NCBI GenBank assembly: GCA_900470095.1
Contig: UBZM01000036.1
Location: forward strand, 160,639-224,638
Reading direction: 5' to 3'
DNA from: Hyphomicrobiales bacterium
GTDB taxonomy: Bacteria; Pseudomonadota; Alphaproteobacteria; Rhizobiales; Beijerinckiaceae
DNA length: 64,000 nucleotides
Shown here: piece by piece, positions 15,929-25,024 of the stretch
How positions within the stretch are numbered: position 1 is the first letter of the stretch
Layout of the letters: each line of letters begins with the position of its first letter
Made by a program: the position numbers and the translations under genes
The notes under the pieces: model-generated
The model's database searches: none
Seen by the model: only the letters and a program-made list of their open reading frames with translations
Told to the model about the DNA's origin: nothing

Positions 15929-17074
15929 CTAGCCGAGCAAATTGCGCAGCGTGCGCATGAAAGCGCGCGAGCCGGGCTCGATCAGGGCATCGGGAAAATC
16001 GAAATCCGGGTTGTGCAGCTGTGGCGAGGTTTCGCCCGAGCCGAGGATGAACATCGCCGATTTCGCCTGGCGGCCGAACAGGCCGAAATCCTCGGAGCCG
16101 CACGAGGGCGAGCCCGGGCCGTGCCGTAGCGTCTCGTCATCGAAGGCCTTGCGCAGGAGCGCCACCGCCTCGGCATCGTTTTCACAGTGATGGAAGACGT
16201 CGTGATAGCTCAGCGCGACGCCAAGACCCGATGCTTCAGCCGCTTCACGCACCAGCGCTTCGGCCCGTGTGCAAAGCGCGCCCATTTGCGCATCGTTCAG
16301 CGTGCGCAGCGTCGCCCAGATTTCGGCTCGGCCGGGCGCAATCCCAAAGGCCGCTTCGCCGATAGCGGCGTGGGTCACGGTGACGAGCGCATAGGCCGCA
16401 TCGAGCGGCCCGCCGGGGCCGAGCGCCGTCAATGCCGGCATCAGCCGGGCTACGGCTGAAACCGGAGAGATGCCGTGTTCCGGCATGGAAGCATGCGAGG
16501 TCTTGCCGGTGAGCACGATCTGCAGTCCGCGCGAGGCGCAGTTCGCGGGGCCTTCCGAGAGCGTGATGTAGCCCAATGGCAGGCCGGGTTTATTGTGGAG
16601 CGAGAAGGCGTAGTCCGGCGCGATTTCCGCGAATTTCGGGTCGGCGATGACGGCGGCGGCACCTGCGCCGTTCTCCTCTGCCGGCTGGAACAGCAGCACT
16701 GCGCGGCCGCGCTGCGGCCGTTGGCGGCCGAGCCCGCGCGAGAGCGCCGCGACCATGGTCATGTGCCCGTCATGGCCGCAGGCATGGGATTTGCCGGGCA
16801 CCTGGGAGCGATGGGCGCTCTCGGAGATTTCCTCGATCGGCAGGGCGTCGAGTTCGCAACGAACCATCACCGTCGGTCCCGGCTCGCGCCCTTCATAAAT
16901 CGCGGCGACGCCGTGCCCACCGAGCTCCGTCACGATACGGTCTGGCTCGCTCGGGGCAAGGAAGGCAACCACTGCCTTCGCCGTCTCCTGCTCCTCGCCC
17001 GATATCTCGGGAGAGCGGTGCAACTGCTGCCGCCAGGCGACGAGTTCGACCATGTCGGAGTTGGTGAGAAACAT
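15929..17074 (-). CDS. M20 amidohydrolase/peptidase (hippurate-hydrolase-like)
   Basis: A 381-residue zinc amidohydrolase of the M20D group, which cleaves N-acyl amino acids, amino-acid conjugates or dipeptides. Visible motifs are the N-terminal WRQQLHRSPEISGEE, VMVRCELDALPIEE, the metal-binding SHACGHDGHMTMV, FQPAEENGAGA (catalytic Glu pair) and PSCGSEDFGLFG with the C-terminal metal ligand region. The lid domain (about 180-290) includes GKTSHASMPEHGISP. It is next to an M29 aminopeptidase downstream, suggesting joint processing of peptides or conjugates. The exact substrate cannot be read from sequence. Confidence 0.92.
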   Translation of the reverse strand: MFLTNSDMVELVAWRQQLHRSPEISGEEQETAKAVVAFLAPSEPDRIVTELGGHGVAAIYEGREPGPTVMVRCELDALPIEEISESAHRSQVPGKSHACGHDGHMTMVAALSRGLGRQRPQRGRAVLLFQPAEENGAGAAAVIADPKFAEIAPDYAFSLHNKPGLPLGYITLSEGPANCASRGLQIVLTGKTSHASMPEHGISPVSAVARLMPALTALGPGGPLDAAYALVTVTHAAIGEAAFGIAPGRAEIWATLRTLNDAQMGALCTRAEALVREAAEASGLGVALSYHDVFHHCENDAEAVALLRKAFDDETLRHGPGSPSCGSEDFGLFGRQAKSAMFILGSGETSPQLHNPDFDFPDALIEPGSRAFMRTLRNLLG

Positions 17075-17251
17075 TCCGCTATCCCCTGAGCGCCGGCTGA
17101 ATCAGACCTGATGCCGGCTTCGTATGGCCAGAGAATTATCAACTTGCCTGGAGCGGCAAGCGCCATTCTTGCCTGCGGGGGGCGCGCTGTGCTCATTCCT
17201 GGCCCGCAAGCCGGTGGGTTTGTTGTCGAGGCGGCCTCCCGACACAAGGCC

Positions 17252-17743
17252 TCACCGGTTGCCCTCAAAACCCGCCAGGTACTTGCTCAGCAGGGCGTTG
17301 AGGGCCGCGTTTTCTCCCAGGGACAGCACGGAGCTCAGCCGCGCCTGGGTCGCGACATGCGCCGTGACGGCAGCTTCGATTGTCGCAAAGCCACGCTCGG
17401 TCAGTGAAATGATGAAACTGCGGCGATCCTCGGGGTTATGAGTGCGCTCGACGAGGCCCGCCTTCTCCAGTTGGTCGATGCGGTTCGTCAACGTGCCCGA
17501 GGTGATCATCATCGTCGCCAGCAGATCTCCCGGCGACAGGCTGTAGGGAGGGCCGGAGCGCCGCAGTGTCGCCAGCACGTCGAAACTTGCGCTGTTGAGG
17601 CCATGCTCGGCGAAGGTCTTCTCCATCTCACGGCCGAGATGCTGCGAGAGCCGTTTCAGGCGGCCGAACAATCCCATTGGCGTGACATCGAGGTCCGGTC
17701 TCTCCCGGTTCCACTGCGCCAGAATTCCGTCGACATGGTCCAT
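17252..17743 (-). CDS. MarR-family transcriptional regulator, divergent from an EamA exporter
   Basis: A 163-residue regulator with a well-formed MarR winged helix: SASFDVLATLRRSGPPYSLS, PGDLLATMMITSGTLTNRID (recognition helix region, about 77-97) and the wing GLVERTHNPEDRRSFIISLT. C-terminal helices would form the dimer. It is divergently oriented to the DMT exporter at 17824 with an 80-base gap that holds two copies of a CTTGACGTCAAG palindrome. The straightforward model is repression of both genes, relieved by a compound the exporter removes. The ligand is unknown. Confidence 0.93.
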   Translation of the reverse strand: MDHVDGILAQWNRERPDLDVTPMGLFGRLKRLSQHLGREMEKTFAEHGLNSASFDVLATLRRSGPPYSLSPGDLLATMMITSGTLTNRIDQLEKAGLVERTHNPEDRRSFIISLTERGFATIEAAVTAHVATQARLSSVLSLGENAALNALLSKYLAGFEGNR

Positions 17744-17764
17744 GCCGCATCGTTGCGAGAGATT

Positions 17765-17815
17765 ATCTTGACGTCAAGAGATCGCTCATTATCTTGACGT
17801 CAAGATAATGAGCGA
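17765..17815. promoter_or_regulatory. Tandem MarR operator including a 34-base perfect palindrome
   Basis: CTTGACGTCAAG occurs at 17768-17779 and again at 17793-17804, 25 bases apart centre to centre. The second copy is the middle of a perfect palindrome running 17782-17815 (17 bases each side, outer arms TCGCTCATTATC and its complement). Both lie between a divergent MarR gene and the exporter it probably controls. The right end is 8 bases from the exporter ATG, so binding would block its expression. Confidence 0.8.
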
Positions 17816-17823
17816 GACCCATC

Positions 17824-18714
17824 ATGGCCCGTAATGCCGACTTGCTGCTGACCGCGATCGCCCCGGCCATCTGGGGCAGCACCTATCTGGTGACGACGGA
17901 ATTCCTGCCGCAGGGCTATCCCTTGACGGTATCGATGCTGCGGGCGCTCCCGGCCGGCCTCCTGCTGCTGCTCGCCGTCAGGCAGCTGCCGCAGGGGATC
18001 TGGTGGGGCCGCGTTCTCCTCCTCGGCGCGTTCAACTTTTCGCTGTTCTGGTGGATGTTGTTCATCGCGGCCTATCGGCTGCCGGGCGGTGTCGCGGCGA
18101 CGGTTGGCGCCGTCCAGCCGCTTGTCGTGCTGCTACTCGCCCGCCTGCTGCTCGGTTCCGCCATCCGCCCGCTCGCCATTATCGCGGCCATCGCCGGCAT
18201 GGCAGGTGTCGCGCTGCTGATTCTGACGCCGCAGGCTGCGCTCGATCCGCTCGGCATCGCCGCTGGTCTCGCAAGCGCGCTGTCGATGGCGGCGGGCACG
18301 GTCCTGAGCCGGCGCTGGCAGCCACCGGTCTCGCCACTGACCTTCACCGCCTGGCAGCTGACGGCGGGCGGAACGCTTTTGCTGCCAGTGGTCCTCTGGC
18401 TCGAACCCGCACCGCCGGCATTGAACGGGACGAACATCCTCGGCCTTGCCTATCTCGGACTGATCGGCGCTGCCCTGACCTATATCCTCTGGTTCCGCGG
18501 CATTGCCCGACTCGGTCCCTCGACGGTTTCGCCGCTCGGCTTTCTCAGCCCGATGACGGCCGTCATCCTCGGCTGGTCGGTCCTCGGCCAATCACTCAGC
18601 CCCGCCCAGATCGCCGGGATGGCAATCGTCCTCGGCAGTGTGTGGTTGAGCCAGCGCGCTCAGCAGTCAGCGTCCACGGCTACAGCGACGGCGGCGAAAC
18701 CCCGGGAGGCGTGA
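17824..18714 (+). CDS. EamA/DMT-family inner-membrane transporter
   Basis: A 296-residue protein with ten predicted membrane helices arranged as two EamA repeats, starting with LLLTAIAPAIWGSTYLVTTE and ending with IAGMAIVLGSVWLSQRAQQ. The family exports amino acids, metabolites or drugs. The second repeat is visible from about residue 140 (GIAAGLASALSMAAGTVLSR). It is divergently controlled with a MarR regulator through the palindromes immediately upstream. Its stop codon sits in the loop of a hairpin shared with the convergent desulfhydrase gene. The substrate is unknown. Confidence 0.92.
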   Translation: MARNADLLLTAIAPAIWGSTYLVTTEFLPQGYPLTVSMLRALPAGLLLLLAVRQLPQGIWWGRVLLLGAFNFSLFWWMLFIAAYRLPGGVAATVGAVQPLVVLLLARLLLGSAIRPLAIIAAIAGMAGVALLILTPQAALDPLGIAAGLASALSMAAGTVLSRRWQPPVSPLTFTAWQLTAGGTLLLPVVLWLEPAPPALNGTNILGLAYLGLIGAALTYILWFRGIARLGPSTVSPLGFLSPMTAVILGWSVLGQSLSPAQIAGMAIVLGSVWLSQRAQQSASTATATAAKPREA

Positions 18715-18729
18715 CCGGGGCACGCCTCC
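18705..18729. terminator. Hairpin between convergent genes
   Basis: GGAGGCGTG (18705-18713) and CACGCCTCC (18721-18729) pair perfectly around a 7-base loop that contains part of the EamA stop codon. It separates the convergent EamA and D-cysteine desulfhydrase genes. There is no long T-tract, so efficiency is uncertain. Confidence 0.55.
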
Positions 18730-18741
18730 TCGAGCGTGTCT

Positions 18742-19764
18742 TCAGTTGTCCTGAAACAGCTCTTCGTAGGCGAACAGCCCCTGATGGCCGCCGGTGTGCC
18801 AGAACACCACTGTTTCATCGGACCGGAACGCGCCGCGCCGCACCAGCGCAAACAGCCCCGCCATGGCCTTGCCGGTATAGACGGGATCGAGAAGGATGCC
18901 CTCCAGTCGCGCAACACTCGTCACGGCCTCAAGCATCGCCGCCGTCGGCTGGCCGTAGCCGGGCCCGATCTGCGTTGCGTCTATCGTGATCGAGACATCG
19001 GCGACGCTCTGGCTCCCAACAAGCGCGAGTGTGCCGCGCGCAAGGCCAGCGACGATACCACGTGCCTCCTCGACTTGCCGCGAGACGCTGATGCCATGGA
19101 CGGCGCAGGCAAGGTCCAGCGTCTGTACGCCCGCAACGATGCCGGCATGGGTGCCGCCGCTGCCGGTCGCGAGCACGATATGGTCGATCTGTCGGTCTGC
19201 GTCCCTGGCCTGCTCGACGAGCTCGGTGAGTGCGTCATGATAGGCGAGGCCGCCCAGTGCATTGGATCCGCCGATCGGGATGAAATAGGGCCGCCGGCCC
19301 TGCGCACGCAGCGCAGCCAGCGTCTGTTCGAGCGCCTCCATGGCGTCCTGCTCTGCGGATAGGATGCGGATATCGGCGCCGAGCAATCGGTCGAGCAGGA
19401 TATTGCCATTGGCCCGGTAGCTCGCGCTGCGGCCGCTGATCTTGTCGGTCAGGAGCAGAACGCAGCCGAGGCCGTTCCTGGCCGCGGCGGCGGCCGTCTG
19501 CCGCGCGTGGTTGGACTGGATGGCCCCGAGCGTGACCAGCGTGTCGGCCCCCTGGAGAAGCGCGTCGCCGACGAGATATTCGAGCTTGCGGGCCTTGTTG
19601 CCGCCACCGGCGAGACCTGTGCAATCGTCGCGCTTGATCAGGATCGATGGTCCAGGGCCATGACGTCGGAGTTCCTCTGTCAGGCGGGGCAGAGCCTCGA
19701 GGGGCGTCGGCAGCATCGCAAGGGGAGCCCGGTTGCGTTCAACCAGTGACCAGGGCTTGTTCAT
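18742..19764 (-). CDS. dcyD: D-cysteine desulfhydrase / ACC-deaminase-family PLP enzyme
   Basis: A 340-residue fold-type II PLP enzyme. GGGNKARKLEYL near residues 53-64 holds the PLP lysine (Lys57), followed by TLGAIQSNHARQTAAAA; VLATGSGGTHAGIVAG supplies the phosphate-binding loop. The family includes D-cysteine desulfhydrase (D-Cys to pyruvate, H2S and ammonia) and ACC deaminase. The spacing and the IQSNHARQ segment fit the desulfhydrase group, but activity on other D-amino acids is possible. It is the last gene of a minus-strand run with peptide permeases, a peptide-binding protein and an M81 peptidase, suggesting use of D-Cys- or sulfur-containing peptides (inference). Confidence 0.85.
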   Translation of the reverse strand: MNKPWSLVERNRAPLAMLPTPLEALPRLTEELRRHGPGPSILIKRDDCTGLAGGGNKARKLEYLVGDALLQGADTLVTLGAIQSNHARQTAAAAARNGLGCVLLLTDKISGRSASYRANGNILLDRLLGADIRILSAEQDAMEALEQTLAALRAQGRRPYFIPIGGSNALGGLAYHDALTELVEQARDADRQIDHIVLATGSGGTHAGIVAGVQTLDLACAVHGISVSRQVEEARGIVAGLARGTLALVGSQSVADVSITIDATQIGPGYGQPTAAMLEAVTSVARLEGILLDPVYTGKAMAGLFALVRRGAFRSDETVVFWHTGGHQGLFAYEELFQDN

Positions 19765-19872
19765 GTCGGTTGTTCCTCACCGAGACCGGCGCAGTGGCGC
19801 TGCGGCCCACCATAGCGGCCGGCCCGAAAAAGGCAGCCGCGCCAGGGCGGGGCAGCCATGCGCGCCTGGCTG

Positions 19873-20763
19873 TCACATCCTCCGCGAAATCCGCGGATCG
19901 AGCTTGTCGCGCAGCCCGTCGCCCAGCAGGTTGACCGCGAGCACCACCAGCGCCAGCGCGATCGCCGGGCAGAAGATCGTCCAGGGCGCGCGTGCCAGGT
20001 AGAGCCTGCTGGAAGCGATCATGTTGCCCCAGCTCGGCGTTTCCGGGGGCACTCCAGCGCCGAGGAATGACAGCGACGCCTCGACCAGGATCGCCGATGC
20101 GCAGATATAGGTCGCCTGCACGATCAGGGGCGCGATCGTGCTCGGCATGATGTGGAGCAGCAAGATGCGAGGCGTCCGCGCCCCGCAGGCGATCACCGCC
20201 TCAACGAAAGGCAGCTCGCGGACACTGAGCACGATCGAGCGCACGAGCCTGACCACGCGAGGCAGTTCCGGAATGGCGATGGCGGCAATGACGATTCCGA
20301 TGCTGCCCTGGTTGAGGGCGACCAGCGCGATCGCGAGCAGGATCGCTGGAATCGCCATCAGCCCGTCCATCAGGCGCATGACCGGGGTCTCGATCCAGCG
20401 GTAATAGCCGGCCATCAGGCCGATCAGCAGCCCGGCGCTGATCGAGATCGTCGCGACGCTGAGACCGACGATCAGTGAGACGCGTGCACCGTAGACTGTG
20501 CGGGCGAACACATCCTGGCCGAGATGGTCGGTGCCGAACCAGAACTGCGCGGATGGCGGCAGCAGCCGGCGTGTTGGCGCTTTTAGCATCGGGTCGCCGG
20601 CGAGCAGTGGCGCGAAGATCGCGATCGCGACGAAGAAGATCAGTATGGCGCCGCCTAGCAGCATTGTCGGGTTGCGCCGGGCGAAGCGCCTGAACCGGGC
20701 GCCGAGACTGCGCGGCGCAGGGCTGAGGGTGGCAGGGGCGGTATGGGCCGTGATCACGCTCAT
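19873..20763 (-). CDS. Peptide/nickel-type ABC transporter permease (DppC-like)
   Basis: A 296-residue inner-membrane permease. It has the N-terminal DppC segment (FARRNPTMLLGGAILIFFVA), the family loop LLPPSAQFWFGTDHLGQDVF and the EAA-type coupling motif near EAVIACGARTPRILLLHIMP. About six membrane helices are expected. It follows the DppB-like gene by 12 bases, so they are translated together and form the membrane channel. No ATP-binding subunit is encoded in this run. A 108-base gap separates it from dcyD. Confidence 0.94.
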   Translation of the reverse strand: MSVITAHTAPATLSPAPRSLGARFRRFARRNPTMLLGGAILIFFVAIAIFAPLLAGDPMLKAPTRRLLPPSAQFWFGTDHLGQDVFARTVYGARVSLIVGLSVATISISAGLLIGLMAGYYRWIETPVMRLMDGLMAIPAILLAIALVALNQGSIGIVIAAIAIPELPRVVRLVRSIVLSVRELPFVEAVIACGARTPRILLLHIMPSTIAPLIVQATYICASAILVEASLSFLGAGVPPETPSWGNMIASSRLYLARAPWTIFCPAIALALVVLAVNLLGDGLRDKLDPRISRRM

Positions 20764-20775
20764 CGCTTCGCTCCC

Positions 20776-21717
20776 TCAGTACCGGATCCGGGGATCGATC
20801 AGCGAATAGGAGAGATCGACGAGCAGGTTGACCAGGACGTAGATGCCGGAGAACAGCAAGATCACACCCTGGATGATCGGATAGTCGCGCTTCGAGATGG
20901 CATCGACGACGAGCCGTCCGATGCCGGGAATGTTGAACACCGTCTCCGTGATGACGACGCCGCCGATGAGAAGCGCGACGCCGATGCCGATCACCGTGAT
21001 GATCGGCACGCCGGCGTTCTTGAGCGCATGCTTCATCAGCATCGTTTTCGTCGTGACGCCTTTGGCCTTGGCAGTCCGGATATAGTCTTCCTCGAGCACC
21101 TCCAGCATCGAAGCGCGCGTCATGCGCGCGATCAGCGCGATATAGGCGAGGCCGAGTGTGACGGTCGGCAGGATCAGGTGAAGCAGCCACGGCCCCACGC
21201 CATCGGCGAGCGGCTTGTAGCCCTGGACGGGGAGCCAACGCAGCTCGATAGCGAAGATGTAGATCAGGCCGTAGCCGACGACGAAGGCCGGCATTGAGAA
21301 GCCGAGCACCGAGAAGCCCATCAGGGCACGGTCAACCAGACTTCCGACCCTCCAGGCCGCGATCACACCGAGGCTGACCGCGATGCCGACGGCGAAGAGC
21401 ATGGTCAGCAGCGCGAGCGAAAGCGTAGGCTCCAGGCGTTGGAGGATCAGCCTGCTGACCGGCGTGTTCGAAAAGATCGAAACCCCGAGATCTCCGCTCA
21501 GCACGCGTGCGGCCCAGCGCCAGAATTGTACCAGCAGCGGATCGTCGAGCCCGAGCCGCTGACGGATGGCGACGATCTGCTGGGGCGTCGCGTAATCGCC
21601 GGCGATGATCGCGGCTGGATCGCCGGCCGAGAAATGCAGCAGCAGGAAGACGAATATACCGACGAGCGTCATCACCAGCAGGGTCTGGGCCAGCCGTTGG
21701 GCGATGTAACTGAGCAT
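20776..21717 (-). CDS. Peptide/nickel-type ABC transporter permease (DppB-like)
   Basis: A 313-residue permease with the DppB N-terminus (MLSYIAQRLAQTLLVMTLVG), the conserved periplasmic segment GDYATPQQIVAIRQRLGLDD, six membrane helices and the EAA-like loop EEDYIRTAKAKGVTTKTMLM followed by HALKNAGVPIITVIG. It partners the downstream DppC-like permease and probably the Tat-exported binding protein encoded 135 bases upstream. The substrate is likely an oligopeptide or related amide. Confidence 0.94.
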   Translation of the reverse strand: MLSYIAQRLAQTLLVMTLVGIFVFLLLHFSAGDPAAIIAGDYATPQQIVAIRQRLGLDDPLLVQFWRWAARVLSGDLGVSIFSNTPVSRLILQRLEPTLSLALLTMLFAVGIAVSLGVIAAWRVGSLVDRALMGFSVLGFSMPAFVVGYGLIYIFAIELRWLPVQGYKPLADGVGPWLLHLILPTVTLGLAYIALIARMTRASMLEVLEEDYIRTAKAKGVTTKTMLMKHALKNAGVPIITVIGIGVALLIGGVVITETVFNIPGIGRLVVDAISKRDYPIIQGVILLFSGIYVLVNLLVDLSYSLIDPRIRY

Positions 21718-21852
21718 GGGGTCGATTGTCCTCCTTCAGCCTGAGCAGGCTGGAAGCGGCAGGCCGTTCGCGCCGCGCGCCGGCTGCACCGTCCACCAGC
21801 CCGCCGGAATGGTCCGATGCCGGCCGGGGCGGAGGCCGGCCTGCGGAGGCGG

Positions 21853-23451
21853 CTACCCCTTCTTGACGTTCCAGAACGGGATCAGCTCCGGCATGCCGAT
21901 CAGCCCGGTGAGATTGCGCAGGGCCGCTGGCTGGAACCATTGCCCGTAATACATGTGGGGCACGAAATCCCAGGCGTTCTGCTGCATGTCGCGCGCGATC
22001 TGCCGGCGTTCGGCATCATTCGAAGCTGCCGCCCATTTGTCGCGGAAGGCTTCGTGCTTCTCATCGCTCGGCCAGCCGAACCAGCCCTTCTCGCCATTGG
22101 CGGCATGGCCGCTGAGCGCCACGGGATTGCCGAAGGCATTGACCGAGCCCGAGGTGAAGAAGACGTTCCAGCCGCCCTGGTCCGGAGGGCTCTTGACCGC
22201 ACGCCGCGTGATGACCGCGCCCCAGTCCGAGGCCTGCAGTGAGACGTTGAAGCCGGCCTGGCGCATCCATTGTGCGATCAGGTTCGCGGCGTTGTTCATA
22301 TAGGCGATGTTGGTGGCGTGCAGCACGACGACAGGGCGCCCGTCATAGCCGGATTCCTTGACGAGCTGCTTGGCCTTCTCGATGTTCTGGCCGCCCTTGA
22401 ACCAGTCGATATTGGCGTCGTTCTCCATTGGTGTGCCCATGCCGAACAGGGACGAGCAGCCCTTGAAGTACTTCTCGTCGCCGAAGGTCGCCTTCATAAC
22501 CTCGGTTGGGTGAATGAGGTAGAGCATCGCCTGGCGGGCCTTGACGTTGTTGAACGGCGGATGGAGCCAGTTGACACGGGCCCAGCCGAGCTGGCCCTGC
22601 TTGTTCAGGACCTCGAGCTTGATCTCCTTTTCTCCCTCCAGCGAGGACAGCAGGTCGACATTCGGATACTCGATCATGTCGATCTCGCCGGCGCGGATGG
22701 CGGCGATCGCCGTCGCCTCATCGGCGATGTTTTCGTAGACGACGCGGTCGACATTCACGACCTTGCCGCCGGAGGTGAAGACGGCTGGCTCCGAACGCGG
22801 CACATAGTTCGGGTTCTTGTCGTAGACGTAGCGCTGGCCCTGGACGACGGCGTCCTGGTTCATAACGAACGGGCCCGAGCCGATGATCGTCTGAATCTGC
22901 TGCATCGGGTCGGTCTGCGCTTCCTTCTCGCGCATGATGTAGCAGGCATTGGTGGCCGCCTTGGCGAGCCACTCGACCGCCAGGCTGTAGGGTTCCTTCA
23001 TCACGAGCTGGAAGGATTTGTCGTCCTTCACCGGAGTGTCGGCGAGGCGGGCCATCATGTGCTGGCCGCCACCGTCGCGCGCACCCCAGCGTCGGATCGA
23101 GGCGACGCAATCGCGCGCTGTCACTGGTGTGCCGTCGGTGAAGCGCAGGCCGTCGCGAAGCTCGAAGCTGTAGGTCTTGCGGTCGTCCGAGAGCGAATAT
23201 TTCGAGACCATCTGCGGCTTGGGCTCGAACTTGTCATCGACCCCGAACAGCGTGTCATAGACCATGGCAGCATGGTACGAGGTCATGTTCGCGGTGGTCC
23301 AGACCGGATCGAAGACGCGAAGATCGCCATGCAGCACGGCGCGGACGGTGCGTGAGACGGGTGGGGTGGTCTGGGCCCTCAGGCGGGCAGGGGCGGCGGT
23401 CAGGGCTCCAGCGAGACTGCCCTGGACGAATCTGCGGCGTGTGGTCGTCAT
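21853..23451 (-). CDS. Family 5 (peptide-type) ABC substrate-binding protein, Tat-exported
   Basis: A 532-residue periplasmic solute receptor of the DppA/OppA class. The N-terminus TTTRRRFVQGSLAGALTAAP is a twin-arginine signal. Family landmarks are RAVLHGDLRVFDPVWTTANM, YSFELRDGLRFTDGTPVTAR and FNNVKARQAMLYLIHPTEVM. ATG 23451 is chosen over an upstream start because GGAGG precedes it by about eight bases and the Tat signal starts there. It feeds the DppB/DppC permeases encoded next. Tat export of this family is seen in a subset of alphaproteobacterial members. Confidence 0.93.
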   Translation of the reverse strand: MTTTRRRFVQGSLAGALTAAPARLRAQTTPPVSRTVRAVLHGDLRVFDPVWTTANMTSYHAAMVYDTLFGVDDKFEPKPQMVSKYSLSDDRKTYSFELRDGLRFTDGTPVTARDCVASIRRWGARDGGGQHMMARLADTPVKDDKSFQLVMKEPYSLAVEWLAKAATNACYIMREKEAQTDPMQQIQTIIGSGPFVMNQDAVVQGQRYVYDKNPNYVPRSEPAVFTSGGKVVNVDRVVYENIADEATAIAAIRAGEIDMIEYPNVDLLSSLEGEKEIKLEVLNKQGQLGWARVNWLHPPFNNVKARQAMLYLIHPTEVMKATFGDEKYFKGCSSLFGMGTPMENDANIDWFKGGQNIEKAKQLVKESGYDGRPVVVLHATNIAYMNNAANLIAQWMRQAGFNVSLQASDWGAVITRRAVKSPPDQGGWNVFFTSGSVNAFGNPVALSGHAANGEKGWFGWPSDEKHEAFRDKWAAASNDAERRQIARDMQQNAWDFVPHMYYGQWFQPAALRNLTGLIGMPELIPFWNVKKG

Positions 23452-23554
23452 GTCTCTCTCCCTCCAAGAGATGCTGAATGACCGCGAGCATTCGCTTCGT
23501 CTGGCCACCCTCGATGATCAAAACACGGTCTAGTCTCCTTGCACGGGGCGAGCC

Positions 23555-25024
23555 TCAGACGACGATGCGGCCGGGCGGCAGCGGGTCGTGGGGCCAAAGC
23601 GGCCGGGCGATCTTGCGATAGGGGTATTTGCGCACGTCGAGATGCGATGGGCCGCCGCCGTCAGTGTAGATCACCGCGCTGGCGATCGGCCCGTAAGCGG
23701 CATGGAAATGGTTGGTCGACTTGACGCTGACGATGCGCTTCTGCGTCGGGTCGATGCCGACGCTGGTAAAGATCTCGAGCCCCAGTGCCTGCGTGCGGTG
23801 CGATAATAGCGCGACGTCGATGCCGTCGATGCGGATGCCGACGGCATTGCCGATCGGGACCTTGGCCGTGCCGAAGCTCTGGGTGCCGTTGCGGATGGCG
23901 CCGAGCACTGTGACGTCGCCGTCGACCGGCTCGCCCGAGGTCGAGGCGGCCTTACCGCCGAAGCGCAGTGGGATGGTGGCGCCGACACCGGCGGTCAGGC
24001 AGAATTCGACGGCAACCGGGTCCCAGACCGGGCCGATCGCCGCATCGCGAATACCGCGTTCGCGCAGGCGGTGGATGATGTTGGTATTGTCGGACGCAGC
24101 ACCACCACCGGCATTGTCGGTCGAATCCGCAATGACGCTCGGGCCGTTGGCGGAACTGCCGAGAGCCCGGTCGAGCGCCTCGTCGAGCGGAACCACGGGC
24201 GGGGCGAATTGCCCCTTGAGCGAACGGAACTCTTCGCCGAGCCGCGCGGCAAGGGCGTCTCCCGCAGCCTTGGCATTGTCGGTAACGACCAGGACCCGCG
24301 TGCCGATCTCCGGCACGTCGCCCTGCTGGAAACCGTGAGCCAGTGAAACCGACAGCACGCCGTCCTTGCCTTCGAGTGCGCTCATCCGGTCAACGAAGGA
24401 GCGACCGGGCTCGCGCGTGGTCGGCACCAGCTCGATCATCCGGCAGTCATAGAGCGACATCACTGGCTTGATCGTGCCATGGATCGTCCCAAGGATGATG
24501 TCGACCAATTCTTCGGCCCGCTCGACGAAGTCGATATGCGGGTATTCCTTGTAGAGGATGATGGCATCCGCCAGCCGCACGCGCTTTTCGGTCAGGTGGC
24601 AATGCGGATCGAGCTCGACACCGATCGGCACCTTCGGGCCGACGATGGCGCGGACATGCTCCAGAATGTCGCCCTCGCAATCGTCATAGCCATGCGCGAC
24701 CATGGCCCCGTGCAGCCCGAGCAGGACGCCGTCGACCGGCATTGCGGCCTTGAGTTGGCCGAGGATCTCGTCCCGCATCTCCTCGTAATCGGCCTTGGCA
24801 CAGGTTCCCGAGGGCTCGGCCCAGAAGCAGGAACCTTCGATCAGCGTGAAACCGTCTCGCTTTGCTCGCTGGCGCGCGACGTAAAGGGGCGCGGTGCAAT
24901 GCGTCGCCCGGTCGGGATGCTGGCCGGCGGGAAAATAGGCCGATGCCTCGAAGTTCGTGCGGGATGTCGGGATAGGCGAAAACGTATTCGTCTCGGTAGC
25001 AAGCGACGCGGCGAACAGACGCAT
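23555..25024 (-). CDS. M81-family metallopeptidase (MlrC/microcystinase-C-like)
   Basis: A 489-residue protein of the M81 family, named for MlrC of microcystin degraders and common in soil Proteobacteria beside peptide transporters. The N-terminal domain begins MRLFAASLATETNTFSPIPT and has GVLLGLHGAMVAHGYDDCEG and GVELDPHCHL, both with candidate zinc ligands; the C-terminal domain includes SVIADSTDNAGGGAASDNTN. ATG 25024 is preferred because GGGAAGG is upstream and the family N-terminus begins there; the frame runs 49 codons further. It heads the peptide-transport gene run 103 bases before the binding-protein gene. Its natural substrate is unknown. Confidence 0.9.
   Translation of the reverse strand: MRLFAASLATETNTFSPIPTSRTNFEASAYFPAGQHPDRATHCTAPLYVARQRAKRDGFTLIEGSCFWAEPSGTCAKADYEEMRDEILGQLKAAMPVDGVLLGLHGAMVAHGYDDCEGDILEHVRAIVGPKVPIGVELDPHCHLTEKRVRLADAIILYKEYPHIDFVERAEELVDIILGTIHGTIKPVMSLYDCRMIELVPTTREPGRSFVDRMSALEGKDGVLSVSLAHGFQQGDVPEIGTRVLVVTDNAKAAGDALAARLGEEFRSLKGQFAPPVVPLDEALDRALGSSANGPSVIADSTDNAGGGAASDNTNIIHRLRERGIRDAAIGPVWDPVAVEFCLTAGVGATIPLRFGGKAASTSGEPVDGDVTVLGAIRNGTQSFGTAKVPIGNAVGIRIDGIDVALLSHRTQALGLEIFTSVGIDPTQKRIVSVKSTNHFHAAYGPIASAVIYTDGGGPSHLDVRKYPYRKIARPLWPHDPLPPGRIVV

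Noticed and set aside
18815..18829. A 15-base match to the intergenic repeat core (TCATCGGACCGGAAC)
   Set aside because: It lies inside the D-cysteine desulfhydrase coding region, has no palindromic partner and encodes normal family residues.
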